Of a stretch of 9,202 nt of DNA, positions 1 through 5,939 are shown piece by piece. The translations under genes and the position numbers were made by a program. Origin of the DNA: Clostridiales bacterium (GTDB taxonomy: Bacteria; Bacillota; Clostridia; Tissierellales; Dethiosulfatibacteraceae). Under the pieces are notes generated by a model that was not told where the DNA came from, did not search any database, and was given only the letters and a program-made list of their open reading frames with translations. The DNA lies in assembly GCA_003539375.1 (NCBI GenBank), contig DPPH01000162.1, positions 1 through 9,202 of the forward strand. Direction: 5' to 3'. Positions within the stretch are counted from its first letter, which is position 1; each line of letters starts with the position of its first letter.

Positions 1-555
1 ATAGGGTATGTAACAAATGTAATCGCTATAAAACTTCTTTTTAGACCGGTTGATCCTATAAATATAATCGGATTTGAAATTCAAGGCGTAATTCCTAAAA
101 GACAAAAAGAACTATCGAAAAGCATAGGAGAAACAGTTGAAAACGAACTACTAAGTCTAGAGGAAATAATTGAGTCCTTTGTTACAGAAGATAAAGTTGA
201 AAAATTATTAGATAAGATTAAGCTAAAAATTCAAAGAGCAGTAGAAGTAAAAATAGCTGAATACCCTTTGATACTTGGACTAAAAAGACCTATAATAAAA
301 TATATAAATAACATGATGGATGAAGAAGGTTCTGAATATGTACATGAAATAATAAAAGACATAAGCAAAAAGGCAGAAGAAGATATAAGCATAAGTAAAA
401 TGGTAGAATCGAAAATTAATTCTTTTGATTTAACAAAAGTAGAAGAAATAGTCTTTGACATTGCAAAGAAAGAACTTCGCCATATAGAAATTTTAGGAGC
501 TGTTCTTGGTTTTTTTATAGGCATAGTACAGGGAATCATAGTACATCTTTTTTAA
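1..555 (+). CDS. DUF445 family membrane protein, C-terminal part (5' truncated)
   Basis: This is an open frame from the first base of the window to a TAA at 553-555, giving 184 residues; the N-terminus lies upstream of the window. The first residues, IGYVTNVIAIKLLFRP, match the hallmark of DUF445 (YheB-like) proteins, where a G-Y/W-x-T-N segment ends in the K-L/M-L-F-R-P motif, and the VIPKRQKEL motif that typically follows is also present. A long charged, probably helical or coiled middle section comes next. The protein ends in a hydrophobic segment (about residues 160-183, ILGAVLGFFIGIVQG) preceded by LRHIE, the usual C-terminal membrane anchor of the family. The molecular function of DUF445 is not established; members are membrane-associated. 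No terminator follows, so some read-through into the riboswitch leader is possible. Family assignment is confident, function unknown. Confidence 0.88.
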   Translation: MGYVTNVIAIKLLFRPVDPINIIGFEIQGVIPKRQKELSKSIGETVENELLSLEEIIESFVTEDKVEKLLDKIKLKIQRAVEVKIAEYPLILGLKRPIIKYINNMMDEEGSEYVHEIIKDISKKAEEDISISKMVESKINSFDLTKVEEIVFDIAKKELRHIEILGAVLGFFIGIVQGIIVHLF

Positions 556-561
556 AAACAC

Positions 562-590
562 TTGTATTTGTTATTGTTTTAACATATACT
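562..590 (+). promoter_or_regulatory. Sigma-A-like promoter for the riboswitch operon
   Basis: TTGTAT at 562-567 and TATACT at 585-590 are separated by 17 nt, the optimal spacing for a housekeeping promoter. Transcription would start near 597, just before the riboswitch leader. The placement, between the end of the DUF445 gene and the aptamer, is what a riboswitch operon needs. It is judged by eye only; the region is AT-rich, so chance matches are possible. Confidence 0.55.
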
Positions 591-615
591 AATATAAATT
601 AAATATTTGGATGAA

Positions 616-645
616 GTATGAGGAAGACAGGTCGACCGCATATGG
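616..645 (+). other. Possible degenerate 5' companion ('ghost') of the glycine aptamer
   Basis: Thirty bases upstream of the aptamer can fold, with GTATG (616-620) pairing to CATAT (639-643) and GG (622-623) able to pair with CC (636-637). The loop holds the palindrome GGTCGACC (630-637). The segment is much richer in G and C than the surrounding leader. The stretch ATATGGACAAG (640-650) resembles the 3' end of a glycine aptamer (normally AAAAGGAC). This would fit a singlet glycine riboswitch with a reduced neighbouring aptamer on its 5' side. This is inference; a full second aptamer is clearly absent. Confidence 0.4.
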
Positions 646-724
646 ACAAGACTTTGGAGAGACTCGAAAGAGCACCGAAGGGGTAAGTTGAAAAACGAAA
701 CTCTCAGGTAAAAGGACAAAGATA
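646..724 (+). promoter_or_regulatory. Glycine riboswitch, single aptamer
   Basis: The conserved glycine-aptamer blocks appear in order: TTTGGAGAG (653-661), CACCGAAGGGGTAA (673-686) and AACTCTCAGGTAAAAGGAC (699-717). P1 pairs CTTTG (652-656) with CAAAG (717-721). P2 pairs GAGAG (657-661) with CTCTC (701-705). P3a is CTC-GAAA-GAG (663-672). P3b is short (GTT at 687-689 with AAC at 694-696). Only one aptamer is present, whereas many glycine riboswitches are tandem. An intrinsic terminator starts 16 nt after P1, and the ACT-domain/UPF0210 operon follows. CAAAG of P1 is complementary to CTTTG (742-746) within the terminator, so the ligand-free RNA could form an antiterminator and glycine would then turn the operon off. 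Identification is from conserved sequence and pairing; switch polarity is inference. Confidence 0.92.
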
Positions 725-736
725 ATAAAAACTAAG

Positions 737-761
737 AAGACCTTTGAGGTCTTTATTTTTT
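737..761 (+). terminator. Riboswitch-controlled intrinsic terminator
   Basis: AAGACCT (737-743) pairs perfectly with AGGTCTT (747-753) around a TTG loop, followed by TATTTTTTT (754-762). It lies between the glycine aptamer and the first gene, the expected site for transcriptional attenuation. Its 5' arm and loop overlap sequences complementary to aptamer strands: CTTTG (742-746) to P1 CAAAG (717-721), and ACCT (740-743) to AGGT (706-709). Confidence 0.85.
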
Positions 762-776
762 TATAAGGAGGTTGTT

Positions 777-1046
777 ATGAGATCAGTAGTAACAATAATT
801 GGTAAGGATAAAGTAGGTATCATCGCTAATGTTGCAGGGGTACTAGCAGAAAACAATGCGAATATATTAGACATAAATCAAACGGTAATGCAGGAGTATT
901 TTACAATGATAATGCTCGTAGATGTTAGCGAAATTTCCATTGATTTAGTAGATTTGAAACACAAATTAGAAAAAATTGGTAAAGAAATGGGATTATCTGT
1001 TAGACTTCAAAGAGAAGACATTTTTAATAAAATGCATGAAATTTAG
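777..1046 (+). CDS. ACT domain-containing protein, UPF0237 family
   Basis: An 89-residue protein made of one ACT domain, the small beta-alpha-beta-beta-alpha-beta fold that binds amino acids and regulates metabolic enzymes. The opening VVTIIGKDKVGIIANVAGVL (residues 4-23) contains the G-x-D-x-x-G-I/V turn where ACT domains usually bind their ligand. NILDINQTV and YFTMIMLVD form the following strands. Length and sequence match the UPF0237 family (pneumococcal SP_0238-like), related to GcvR-type regulators of glycine metabolism. I chose ATG at 777 because AAGGAGG (765-771) sits 5 nt upstream; an in-frame TTG at 744 lies inside the terminator and is not credible. The UPF0210 gene starts 12 nt downstream, the standard partnership for this family. 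The glycine riboswitch in the leader suggests that glycine, or a related amino acid, is the ligand or pathway signal. That last point is inference. Confidence 0.9.
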   Translation: MRSVVTIIGKDKVGIIANVAGVLAENNANILDINQTVMQEYFTMIMLVDVSEISIDLVDLKHKLEKIGKEMGLSVRLQREDIFNKMHEI

Positions 1047-1058
1047 AGGGGGATACAA

Positions 1059-2417
1059 GTGATAAATAGAGGAAATATTTTAGAAACTCTTAAAATGATA
1101 GATAAGCAAAATTTTGACATCAGAACTATAACCCTGGGCATTTCCTTAATGGATTGTATAGATAGTAGTGGTAAAAATTCCCGTATGAAAATCTACGATA
1201 AGATAATGAACTATGCAGAAAATTTAGTTCCAACGGTTGAAATTGTTGAAAAAGAATATGGGATACCGGTAATAAACAAAAGAATTTCTGTCACTCCCAT
1301 ATCTCTGGTAGCAGGTGCATCTTCAGATAAAAATTACATTGAGTATGCAAGAACCTTAGACCAAATAGCCGGTGAAGTAGGAATTGATTTTATAGGTGGT
1401 TTTTCAGCTTTAATACATAAAGGAAATACTAGGGGGGATAATATTCTTATTGATTCTATTCCTGAAAGTTTGAAAGAAACTAAAAAGGTATGTTCTTCAG
1501 TTAATTTAGCAAGTACTAAAACCGGTATTAACATGGATGGTGTAAAAAGAATAGGAGAAATAATAAAAGAAACAGCTTATTTAACTAGAGACCAAGACAG
1601 TATTGGATGTGCAAAATTTGTTGCATTTGCAAATGCGGTAGAAGATAATCCTTTTATGGCAGGAGCTTTCCATGGGGTAGGAGAAAAAGAAGCATCTATA
1701 AGTGTTGGAGTAAGTGGACCTGGAGTTGTAAAACATGCCTTGGAAAAAGTTAAGGGGGAAAGCTTCGATGTAGTTTCAGATACAATTAAAAAAACTGCTT
1801 TCAAAATTACAAGAGCGGGAGAATTAATAGCTAAAGAAGTATCAAAAAGAATGAATATACCCTTTGGAGTTATGGATTTATCCCTAGCACCTACTCCTGC
1901 AGTAGGAGATAGTGTAGCTTTGATTCTTGAAGAAATGGGTTTAGAAAGCTGCGGTACTCATGGTACTACAGCAGCCCTTGCTATGTTGAACGATGCTGTA
2001 AAAAAAGGCGGAATTATGGCCTCATCTCATGTAGGTGGCTTAAGCGGAGCATTTATTCCAGTAAGCGAAGACCAGGGTATGATAGATGCTGTAAAGAGAG
2101 GATCTATAAATATTGAAAAATTAGAAGCTATGACATGTGTTTGTTCTGTAGGTTTAGATATGATAGCCATCCCTGGAAATACTACAGCAAAAACAATATC
2201 AGCAATGATAGCCGATGAATGTGCTATTGGTGTTATAAACAACAAATCAACAGCAGTGAGAGTTATACCTGTTTATGGTAAAGATGTAGGTGATGTGGCT
2301 GAGTTTGGAGGCTTGTTAGGATATGCTCCAATTATGGATGTAAATAGATATTCCAGTGATAAATTTATTGATAGAGGCGGTAGAATTCCTGCTCCTGTTC
2401 ACAGTTTTAAAAATTAA
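1059..2417 (+). CDS. UPF0210 / PFL-family protein (DUF711)
   Basis: A 452-residue protein of the UPF0210 (DUF711) family, the usual downstream partner of UPF0237 ACT proteins and close to the family's usual length of about 445-455. Family-like blocks include [12 protein letters not shown] (22-33), [12 protein letters not shown] (75-86), [12 protein letters not shown] (111-122), ESCGTHGTT (296-304), [15 protein letters not shown] (359-373) and DRGGRIPAP (438-446). It is thought to share the ten-stranded barrel of pyruvate formate-lyase and ribonucleotide reductase. The RVxGY-type glycyl-radical motif of true formate lyases is not seen. Several cysteines are present (33, 145, 184, 298, 360, 362, 388), and C360-x-C362 recalls the adjacent-cysteine pair of PFL only loosely. 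It starts with GTG at 1059, preceded by GAGGGGGA (1046-1053). It is the last gene before a strong terminator. The reaction is unknown; the glycine riboswitch suggests glycine/serine-linked metabolism. Confidence 0.92.
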   Translation: MINRGNILETLKMIDKQNFDIRTITLGISLMDCIDSSGKNSRMKIYDKIMNYAENLVPTVEIVEKEYGIPVINKRISVTPISLVAGASSDKNYIEYARTLDQIAGEVGIDFIGGFSALIHKGNTRGDNILIDSIPESLKETKKVCSSVNLASTKTGINMDGVKRIGEIIKETAYLTRDQDSIGCAKFVAFANAVEDNPFMAGAFHGVGEKEASISVGVSGPGVVKHALEKVKGESFDVVSDTIKKTAFKITRAGELIAKEVSKRMNIPFGVMDLSLAPTPAVGDSVALILEEMGLESCGTHGTTAALAMLNDAVKKGGIMASSHVGGLSGAFIPVSEDQGMIDAVKRGSINIEKLEAMTCVCSVGLDMIAIPGNTTAKTISAMIADECAIGVINNKSTAVRVIPVYGKDVGDVAEFGGLLGYAPIMDVNRYSSDKFIDRGGRIPAPVHSFKN

Positions 2418-2461
2418 AAATAAATCAAATCATATTTTTATGATTTGATTTATTTATTTTT
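2418..2461 (+). terminator. Strong intrinsic terminator after the UPF0210 gene
   Basis: A 17-bp perfect stem (2418-2434 with 2439-2455) closes a TTTT loop and is followed by a T-run (2457-2461). It starts directly after the UPF0210 stop codon. The stem is AT-rich but long. The A-rich 5' flank means it could also terminate leftward transcription, although no leftward gene is present here. It separates the riboswitch operon from the EamA operon. Confidence 0.85.
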
Positions 2462-2473
2462 ATAGTGTAAATT
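2445..2473 (+). promoter_or_regulatory. Possible promoter for the EamA operon
   Basis: TTGATT (2445-2450), inside the 3' arm of the terminator, and TAAATT (2468-2473) are 17 nt apart, with a TG at 2466-2467 just before the -10. The preceding terminator means the downstream genes need a promoter in this 41-nt gap, and this is the best match. The -10 is weak and AT-rich sequence gives many chance hits. Confidence 0.3.
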
Positions 2474-2502
2474 AAAACTAGTACATTTTGAAGGAGATGA
2501 CA

Positions 2503-3393
2503 ATGGATAAAACACCATCAAAAAATTTTGTTTTTATAGGCTTATTTTTCACTTCACTATCATCTATATTTGTAAAATTGTCCGATTCCCCCTCAATAAT
2601 TATATCAGCTTATAGAATGTTATTTGCTGCATTATTATGGGTAATACCTGTAATGTTGAAGGATCGTGAAGAATTGAAGAGAGTAACTCTTTCTGATATG
2701 ATTTGGTGTACATTAAGTGGAATTTTTTTAGCACTTCATTTTGCAACTTGGATAGCATCTTTAAGTATGACTTCAGTAGCTAGTTCAACAGTTTTGGTAT
2801 CCTTAAGTCCTGTTTTTGTTGCTGCATTTAGTTATTTTATACTTAAAGAAAATATAAAAATTAGGTCTGCAGTAGGAATTGCAGTAGCAATACTTGGTTC
2901 GGTTCTTATAGCTTTAGGTGATTCTCAAGGAGGAGGACATGCTTTAAAAGGTGATATGCTTGCCTTGGCTGGAGCTTTTTTTGTAGGAGGCTATCTATTA
3001 ATTGGAGGAAGAATAAGGTTAAGACTAGGGGTTAGGGTATATGTACTAATAGTTTACTCTATATCGGCAGTAGTATTATTTTTAATAGCAATAATCAGCA
3101 AAACACCTATTTACCCTTATCCAGTTGAAGAGATGCTTATATTTTTTGCTTTGGCATTTTTCTGTTCAATGCTGGGACACAGTGTATACAACTGGATGCT
3201 TGAATATGTATCTTCAACCTTTATCTCAGTATCAACATTAGGGGAACCTATATTTGCTAGTGTTTTAGCTTTAATATTCTTTAATGAAGTGCCGGGCATA
3301 TTAACTTTAATAGGAGGAATATCAGTCCTTTCAGGATTATACATATATGTTAAATCAACGGGTGGAAAAAATCCTGAACTTAAGATAGAATAA
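2503..3393 (+). CDS. EamA/DMT superfamily permease
   Basis: A 296-residue, highly hydrophobic protein with the typical length and architecture of the drug/metabolite transporter family: two EamA repeats (about residues 8-138 and 150-284), about ten membrane helices in total. The first repeat contains SSIFVKLSDSP, SAYRMLFAALLW and the VASSTVLVSLSPVFVA segment, and ends with LKENIKIRSAVGIAVAILGSVLIA. The second contains GDMLALAGAFFVGGYLLIGGRIR and the LGEPIFASVLALIFFNEVP signature (246-264). Members export or import amino acids, metabolites or nucleotides/sugars; the substrate cannot be read from the sequence. ATG at 2503 was chosen because AAGGAGA (2491-2497) is correctly spaced; an in-frame ATG at 2497 overlaps that site. 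Only 1 nt separates it from the next gene, so it heads a four-gene unit with a nucleosidase and a radical SAM enzyme, but a shared pathway is not shown. Confidence 0.9.
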   Translation: MDKTPSKNFVFIGLFFTSLSSIFVKLSDSPSIIISAYRMLFAALLWVIPVMLKDREELKRVTLSDMIWCTLSGIFLALHFATWIASLSMTSVASSTVLVSLSPVFVAAFSYFILKENIKIRSAVGIAVAILGSVLIALGDSQGGGHALKGDMLALAGAFFVGGYLLIGGRIRLRLGVRVYVLIVYSISAVVLFLIAIISKTPIYPYPVEEMLIFFALAFFCSMLGHSVYNWMLEYVSSTFISVSTLGEPIFASVLALIFFNEVPGILTLIGGISVLSGLYIYVKSTGGKNPELKIE

Positions 3394-3394
3394 A

Positions 3395-4138
3395 ATGAAA
3401 AAATATATTATCATAATAACTTTAATGATAGTAATTTCAGTACTTATATTAAATTTTTACTTTATAAGGAGTTTAATCGTAATGGTTCCTTATAATTTTT
3501 ATAATTTCCAAAAGTCTTTTATTGATGATGAGAATTTAAAGGTTGATATACCAAAAGAAGAAAACTTGAATTGGTATCCATTGATGAATAAATTTAATGC
3601 AGAAAATTTTAAAAGATATATTAATAAAGATGTAGATCTTTTTATATACTATACTTATGGAAATTTTGAAAATAAATATTCAGATATATTTAGAGAATCA
3701 TCGCCAACTTATTCCAGCTTTTATGGATGTTATATAGTTAAAAATAATTCTTTTGATGATTATATATATGATAAATCCGGTAAATTGATTATAAAAGACG
3801 TAAAAGAGATAATGATTTACGATTATGAATATTTAGTTTTACGGCCACTAGGATATAGTGGGGAATTAGATGTTGATTTTGAGATAATTAACAAAAATAT
3901 TATAGATAAAAAAGACACCTTCATGGTTGAAATAGATATGAATGGCCTAGGTCATTCATATAGTGATTTTAAAATTAACTATATTCAGTATGGAAACCCA
4001 GATAATCTTAGGACTAAAAGTTTTAAAAGATTTCATACCTATGGGAAATTTATAGTAGAAAAATTTAATAATGATATTTACATTGTATATTATATAATAA
4101 ATAGGAATTATGAAATAGTTAATGAGTGGGGTAGTTAG
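3395..4138 (+). CDS. Unrecognised membrane-anchored protein
   Basis: A 247-residue protein that I do not recognise. The N-terminus, MKK followed by a hydrophobic run to about residue 24 (IIIITLMIVISVLILNF), is an uncleaved signal anchor or signal peptide without a lipobox cysteine, so the remainder is probably extracytoplasmic. The rest is soluble, rich in Tyr, Asn, Asp, Ile and Lys, and looks beta-rich in its second half (VKEIMIYDYEYLVLRPLGY, VDFEIINKN, TFMVEIDMNG). The single cysteine is in the FYGCYIV segment. The ATG lies 1 nt after the EamA stop with no clear ribosome site (upstream AAGATAGAATAAA), which suggests translation coupled to the permease gene. Its stop codon directly abuts the next start. 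The coding sequence is visibly more AT-rich than the clp genes. It could be a lineage-specific accessory; no function is proposed. Confidence 0.8.
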   Translation: MKKYIIIITLMIVISVLILNFYFIRSLIVMVPYNFYNFQKSFIDDENLKVDIPKEENLNWYPLMNKFNAENFKRYINKDVDLFIYYTYGNFENKYSDIFRESSPTYSSFYGCYIVKNNSFDDYIYDKSGKLIIKDVKEIMIYDYEYLVLRPLGYSGELDVDFEIINKNIIDKKDTFMVEIDMNGLGHSYSDFKINYIQYGNPDNLRTKSFKRFHTYGKFIVEKFNNDIYIVYYIINRNYEIVNEWGS

Positions 4139-4963
4139 ATGATCTTTTTAGCTTTTGCTTTACATATTGAAGCACAGCCATATATAACAAAATTTAATCT
4201 AAAAAAAGTACACAACATTAACAATATTAGAATTTATAAAAATGAAAATATTGCTGCAGTCATCACTGGAACTGGCGTAATTAATGCTGCGGCGGGATTG
4301 AGTGGTTTGTTTGCAAGCTACTATGAGAATAAAGATGATATATTTATTAACATAGGTTTAGCCGGAGGTAGTAAAGAGAATAAAATAGGAGAAGTATTTA
4401 TAATAAATAAAATAATGGGTATAAACTATGATGAATATTATCCAGACATATCTGGACACCCTTTTAAAGAATCCTCTTTAAGAACAATTTTGAGAAAAGA
4501 TATAAATAAAATTGAAACTAAAGAAGGGCTACTGGATTTAGAAGGGGAAGGATATTATAATGTAGCACAAAATTATGTATATCAAAATAACATTCATATA
4601 ATAAAGATATTATCGGATTATAATGATACTAGACATCTTAATATTGAGAAAATTAAAAACATACTCAAAGATACATCAGAGGAAGTAATAGAATATATTA
4701 AAGTTTTGGATAATATTAAATGTAATCATAGACCGGATTTTACTGAAAAAGAGATAAAATTAATAGATAAAATTGTTGGTAATTTTATGCTTTCAAATTA
4801 TTTGAAAATTGATTTTAAAAAGAAAGCTTTGGATTATAAAATTAGGGAGAATGATTTGGTAAAGTTACTAGAAGATTTTTCTGATGTTAAGGTTTTTGAT
4901 AAAAAAAATAGAAGGACTAAGTATGATGAATTATGTAAAAAACTTGAAATATTCAAAAAATAA
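4139..4963 (+). CDS. MTA/SAH nucleosidase-like protein (nucleoside phosphorylase superfamily) with C-terminal extension
   Basis: A 274-residue protein whose first ~190 residues resemble the PNP/MTA-SAH nucleosidase fold, which cleaves the N-glycosidic bond of purine nucleosides. Family landmarks appear in order: ALHIEAQPYI with E11 at the place of E. coli MTAN E12; TGTGVINAAAG (43-53); NIGLAGG (71-77); DLEGEGYYNVA (133-143), matching MTAN EMEATA with E135 at the catalytic E174 position; and ILSDYND (157-163), with D160 at the position of catalytic D197. So the key acids appear retained even though overall similarity is low. Residues ~195-274 are a charged, helical extension not found in MTAN (about 230 residues). 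The ATG immediately follows the previous stop codon, and the 3' end overlaps the radical SAM gene by 41 nt. A role in clearing 5'-deoxyadenosine, MTA or SAH beside a radical SAM enzyme is inference; a substrate-specific phosphorylase is the alternative. Confidence 0.8.
   Translation: MIFLAFALHIEAQPYITKFNLKKVHNINNIRIYKNENIAAVITGTGVINAAAGLSGLFASYYENKDDIFINIGLAGGSKENKIGEVFIINKIMGINYDEYYPDISGHPFKESSLRTILRKDINKIETKEGLLDLEGEGYYNVAQNYVYQNNIHIIKILSDYNDTRHLNIEKIKNILKDTSEEVIEYIKVLDNIKCNHRPDFTEKEIKLIDKIVGNFMLSNYLKIDFKKKALDYKIRENDLVKLLEDFSDVKVFDKKNRRTKYDELCKKLEIFKK
4911..4916 (+). promoter_or_regulatory. Ribosome binding site inside the nucleosidase gene, deciding the SPL-family start
   Basis: GAAGGA lies 6 nt before ATG 4923 and 9 nt before ATG 4926. 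No such site precedes the upstream in-frame ATG at 4884. The site lies within the 3' end of the nucleosidase reading frame, so ribosomes ending that gene would be delivered to this start. Confidence 0.6.
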
Positions 4964-5903
4964 CATAGTTTATGTGGAAGAGGATGTTATTAACGAAGAA
5001 TATACTAAGGAGATTTTAAAAAAACTTAAAAATCATAAAATAATAAAAGTCAAACATTATAAAGATATTTTTAATAGAAAAAACCAATCTCACCTATACC
5101 AAAAAGATAATTTGAAAATCATATTAGCAAAAAGTAACGAAAAAAAGCTCTATGAAGGGTCAGAGATTTGTAATAATTTTGGTTTTGATAACTTTTACTA
5201 CACTGTTAGTTCGATGAACTGTATATACGATTGTCAGTACTGTTTTTTAAAAGGAATGTATCCAAGCAGCTATATAGTAATATTTGTTGATTATGAAAAC
5301 ATTATAAAGGAAGTAAAAGAAAAGGTCGAAAAAAAAGCATACATAAGTCTTTCTTATGAAGGAGATTTGCTTGCATTAGAAAATCTACACGGCCTTAACC
5401 GTAAGTGGATTAATTTTGCTAGGGATAATCCAAGTATATACTTTGAATCTAGAACTAAAAGCTCTAACTTTAAAGACATTAGGGACATAAATCCCATTGA
5501 TAATTATATTTTGTCATGGTCTTTGTCCCCGCAAACCATAATAGATATGTACGAAAAGCACACCCCTGATTTAGATAGTAGGATAGATAATATTAAGGAA
5601 GCTATAAAAAGAGGATGGAAGGTAAGAATATTCATAGAACCTGTATTAAGGGTACAAAATGGGGTAAATATATATCGAGAGATGTTTGAATACTTAAAGA
5701 AAGAAATAAATATCGATGATTTAGATGATATAAATTTTGACTTTTTCAGAATCAATAGGGATTATTTTAAAAGATTAAAAAACATTTATAAAGATTCAAT
5801 TCTTTTCGCATATCCATTTGAAGATAATCAGGGTATATTAGAATATAAAGATGATTTTAAAAACAAAATCAATGAAGAGTTCAAAAAAATATTTGTTGAT
5901 TAA
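4923..5903 (+). CDS. SPL-family radical SAM protein (spore photoproduct lyase-like, function unknown)
   Basis: A 326-residue radical SAM enzyme. C100-x3-C104-x2-C107 (NCIYDCQYC) is the 4Fe-4S/SAM site with the spacing used by spore photoproduct lyase. Other SPL-family features follow: the YIVIFVDYENI strand after the cluster, ISLSYEGDLLALE, FESRTKS, ILSWSLSP, the HTPDLDSRIDNIKEAIKRGW helix, and VRIFIEPVLR. Genuine SplB uses a cysteine about 44 residues after the cluster as hydrogen-atom donor; here that position reads SYEGD (144-148) and no cysteine exists anywhere after C107. The only other cysteine is C83. The tyrosine just after the third cluster cysteine in SplB is F108 here, while Y106 is kept. 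It is therefore probably a relative with a different substrate, not a DNA-repair lyase. ATG 4923 is preferred for its ribosome site (4911-4916). The gene overlaps the nucleosidase by 41 nt and ends its operon; no terminator is evident after it. Confidence 0.85.
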   Translation: MMNYVKNLKYSKNNIVYVEEDVINEEYTKEILKKLKNHKIIKVKHYKDIFNRKNQSHLYQKDNLKIILAKSNEKKLYEGSEICNNFGFDNFYYTVSSMNCIYDCQYCFLKGMYPSSYIVIFVDYENIIKEVKEKVEKKAYISLSYEGDLLALENLHGLNRKWINFARDNPSIYFESRTKSSNFKDIRDINPIDNYILSWSLSPQTIIDMYEKHTPDLDSRIDNIKEAIKRGWKVRIFIEPVLRVQNGVNIYREMFEYLKKEINIDDLDDINFDFFRINRDYFKRLKNIYKDSILFAYPFEDNQGILEYKDDFKNKINEEFKKIFVD

Positions 5904-5911
5904 TTTTAAAG

Positions 5912-5939
5912 TTGATATAAATAAAAATTGTGATATAAT
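5912..5939 (+). promoter_or_regulatory. Sigma-A-type promoter upstream of tig
   Basis: TTGATA (5912-5917) and a perfect TATAAT (5934-5939) are separated by 16 nt, with TG (5931-5932) one base before the -10, forming an extended -10 element. Transcription would start near 5946, leaving a leader of about 66 nt. It lies in the only gap between the SPL-family gene and tig. No convincing CtsR or CIRCE operator is seen near it. Confidence 0.75.

Noticed and set aside
268..555. A 95-residue gene starting at TTG 268.
   Set aside because: The frame is open from base 1 and encodes the DUF445 signature upstream of this point, so this is just the end of the truncated gene.
744..776. In-frame TTG at 744 as the start of the ACT-domain gene (11 extra residues).
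   Set aside because: It lies in the loop of the riboswitch terminator and has no ribosome site; ATG 777 has AAGGAGG at the right distance and gives the normal family N-terminus.
4884..4922. In-frame ATG at 4884 as the start of the SPL-family gene.
   Set aside because: No ribosome site precedes it and the extra residues look like read-through of the overlapping nucleosidase frame; GAAGGA supports ATG 4923.
4923..5903. Calling this gene splB (spore photoproduct lyase).
   Set aside because: The hydrogen-donor cysteine of SplB is missing and there is no cysteine after the iron-sulfur cluster, so only family membership is supported.
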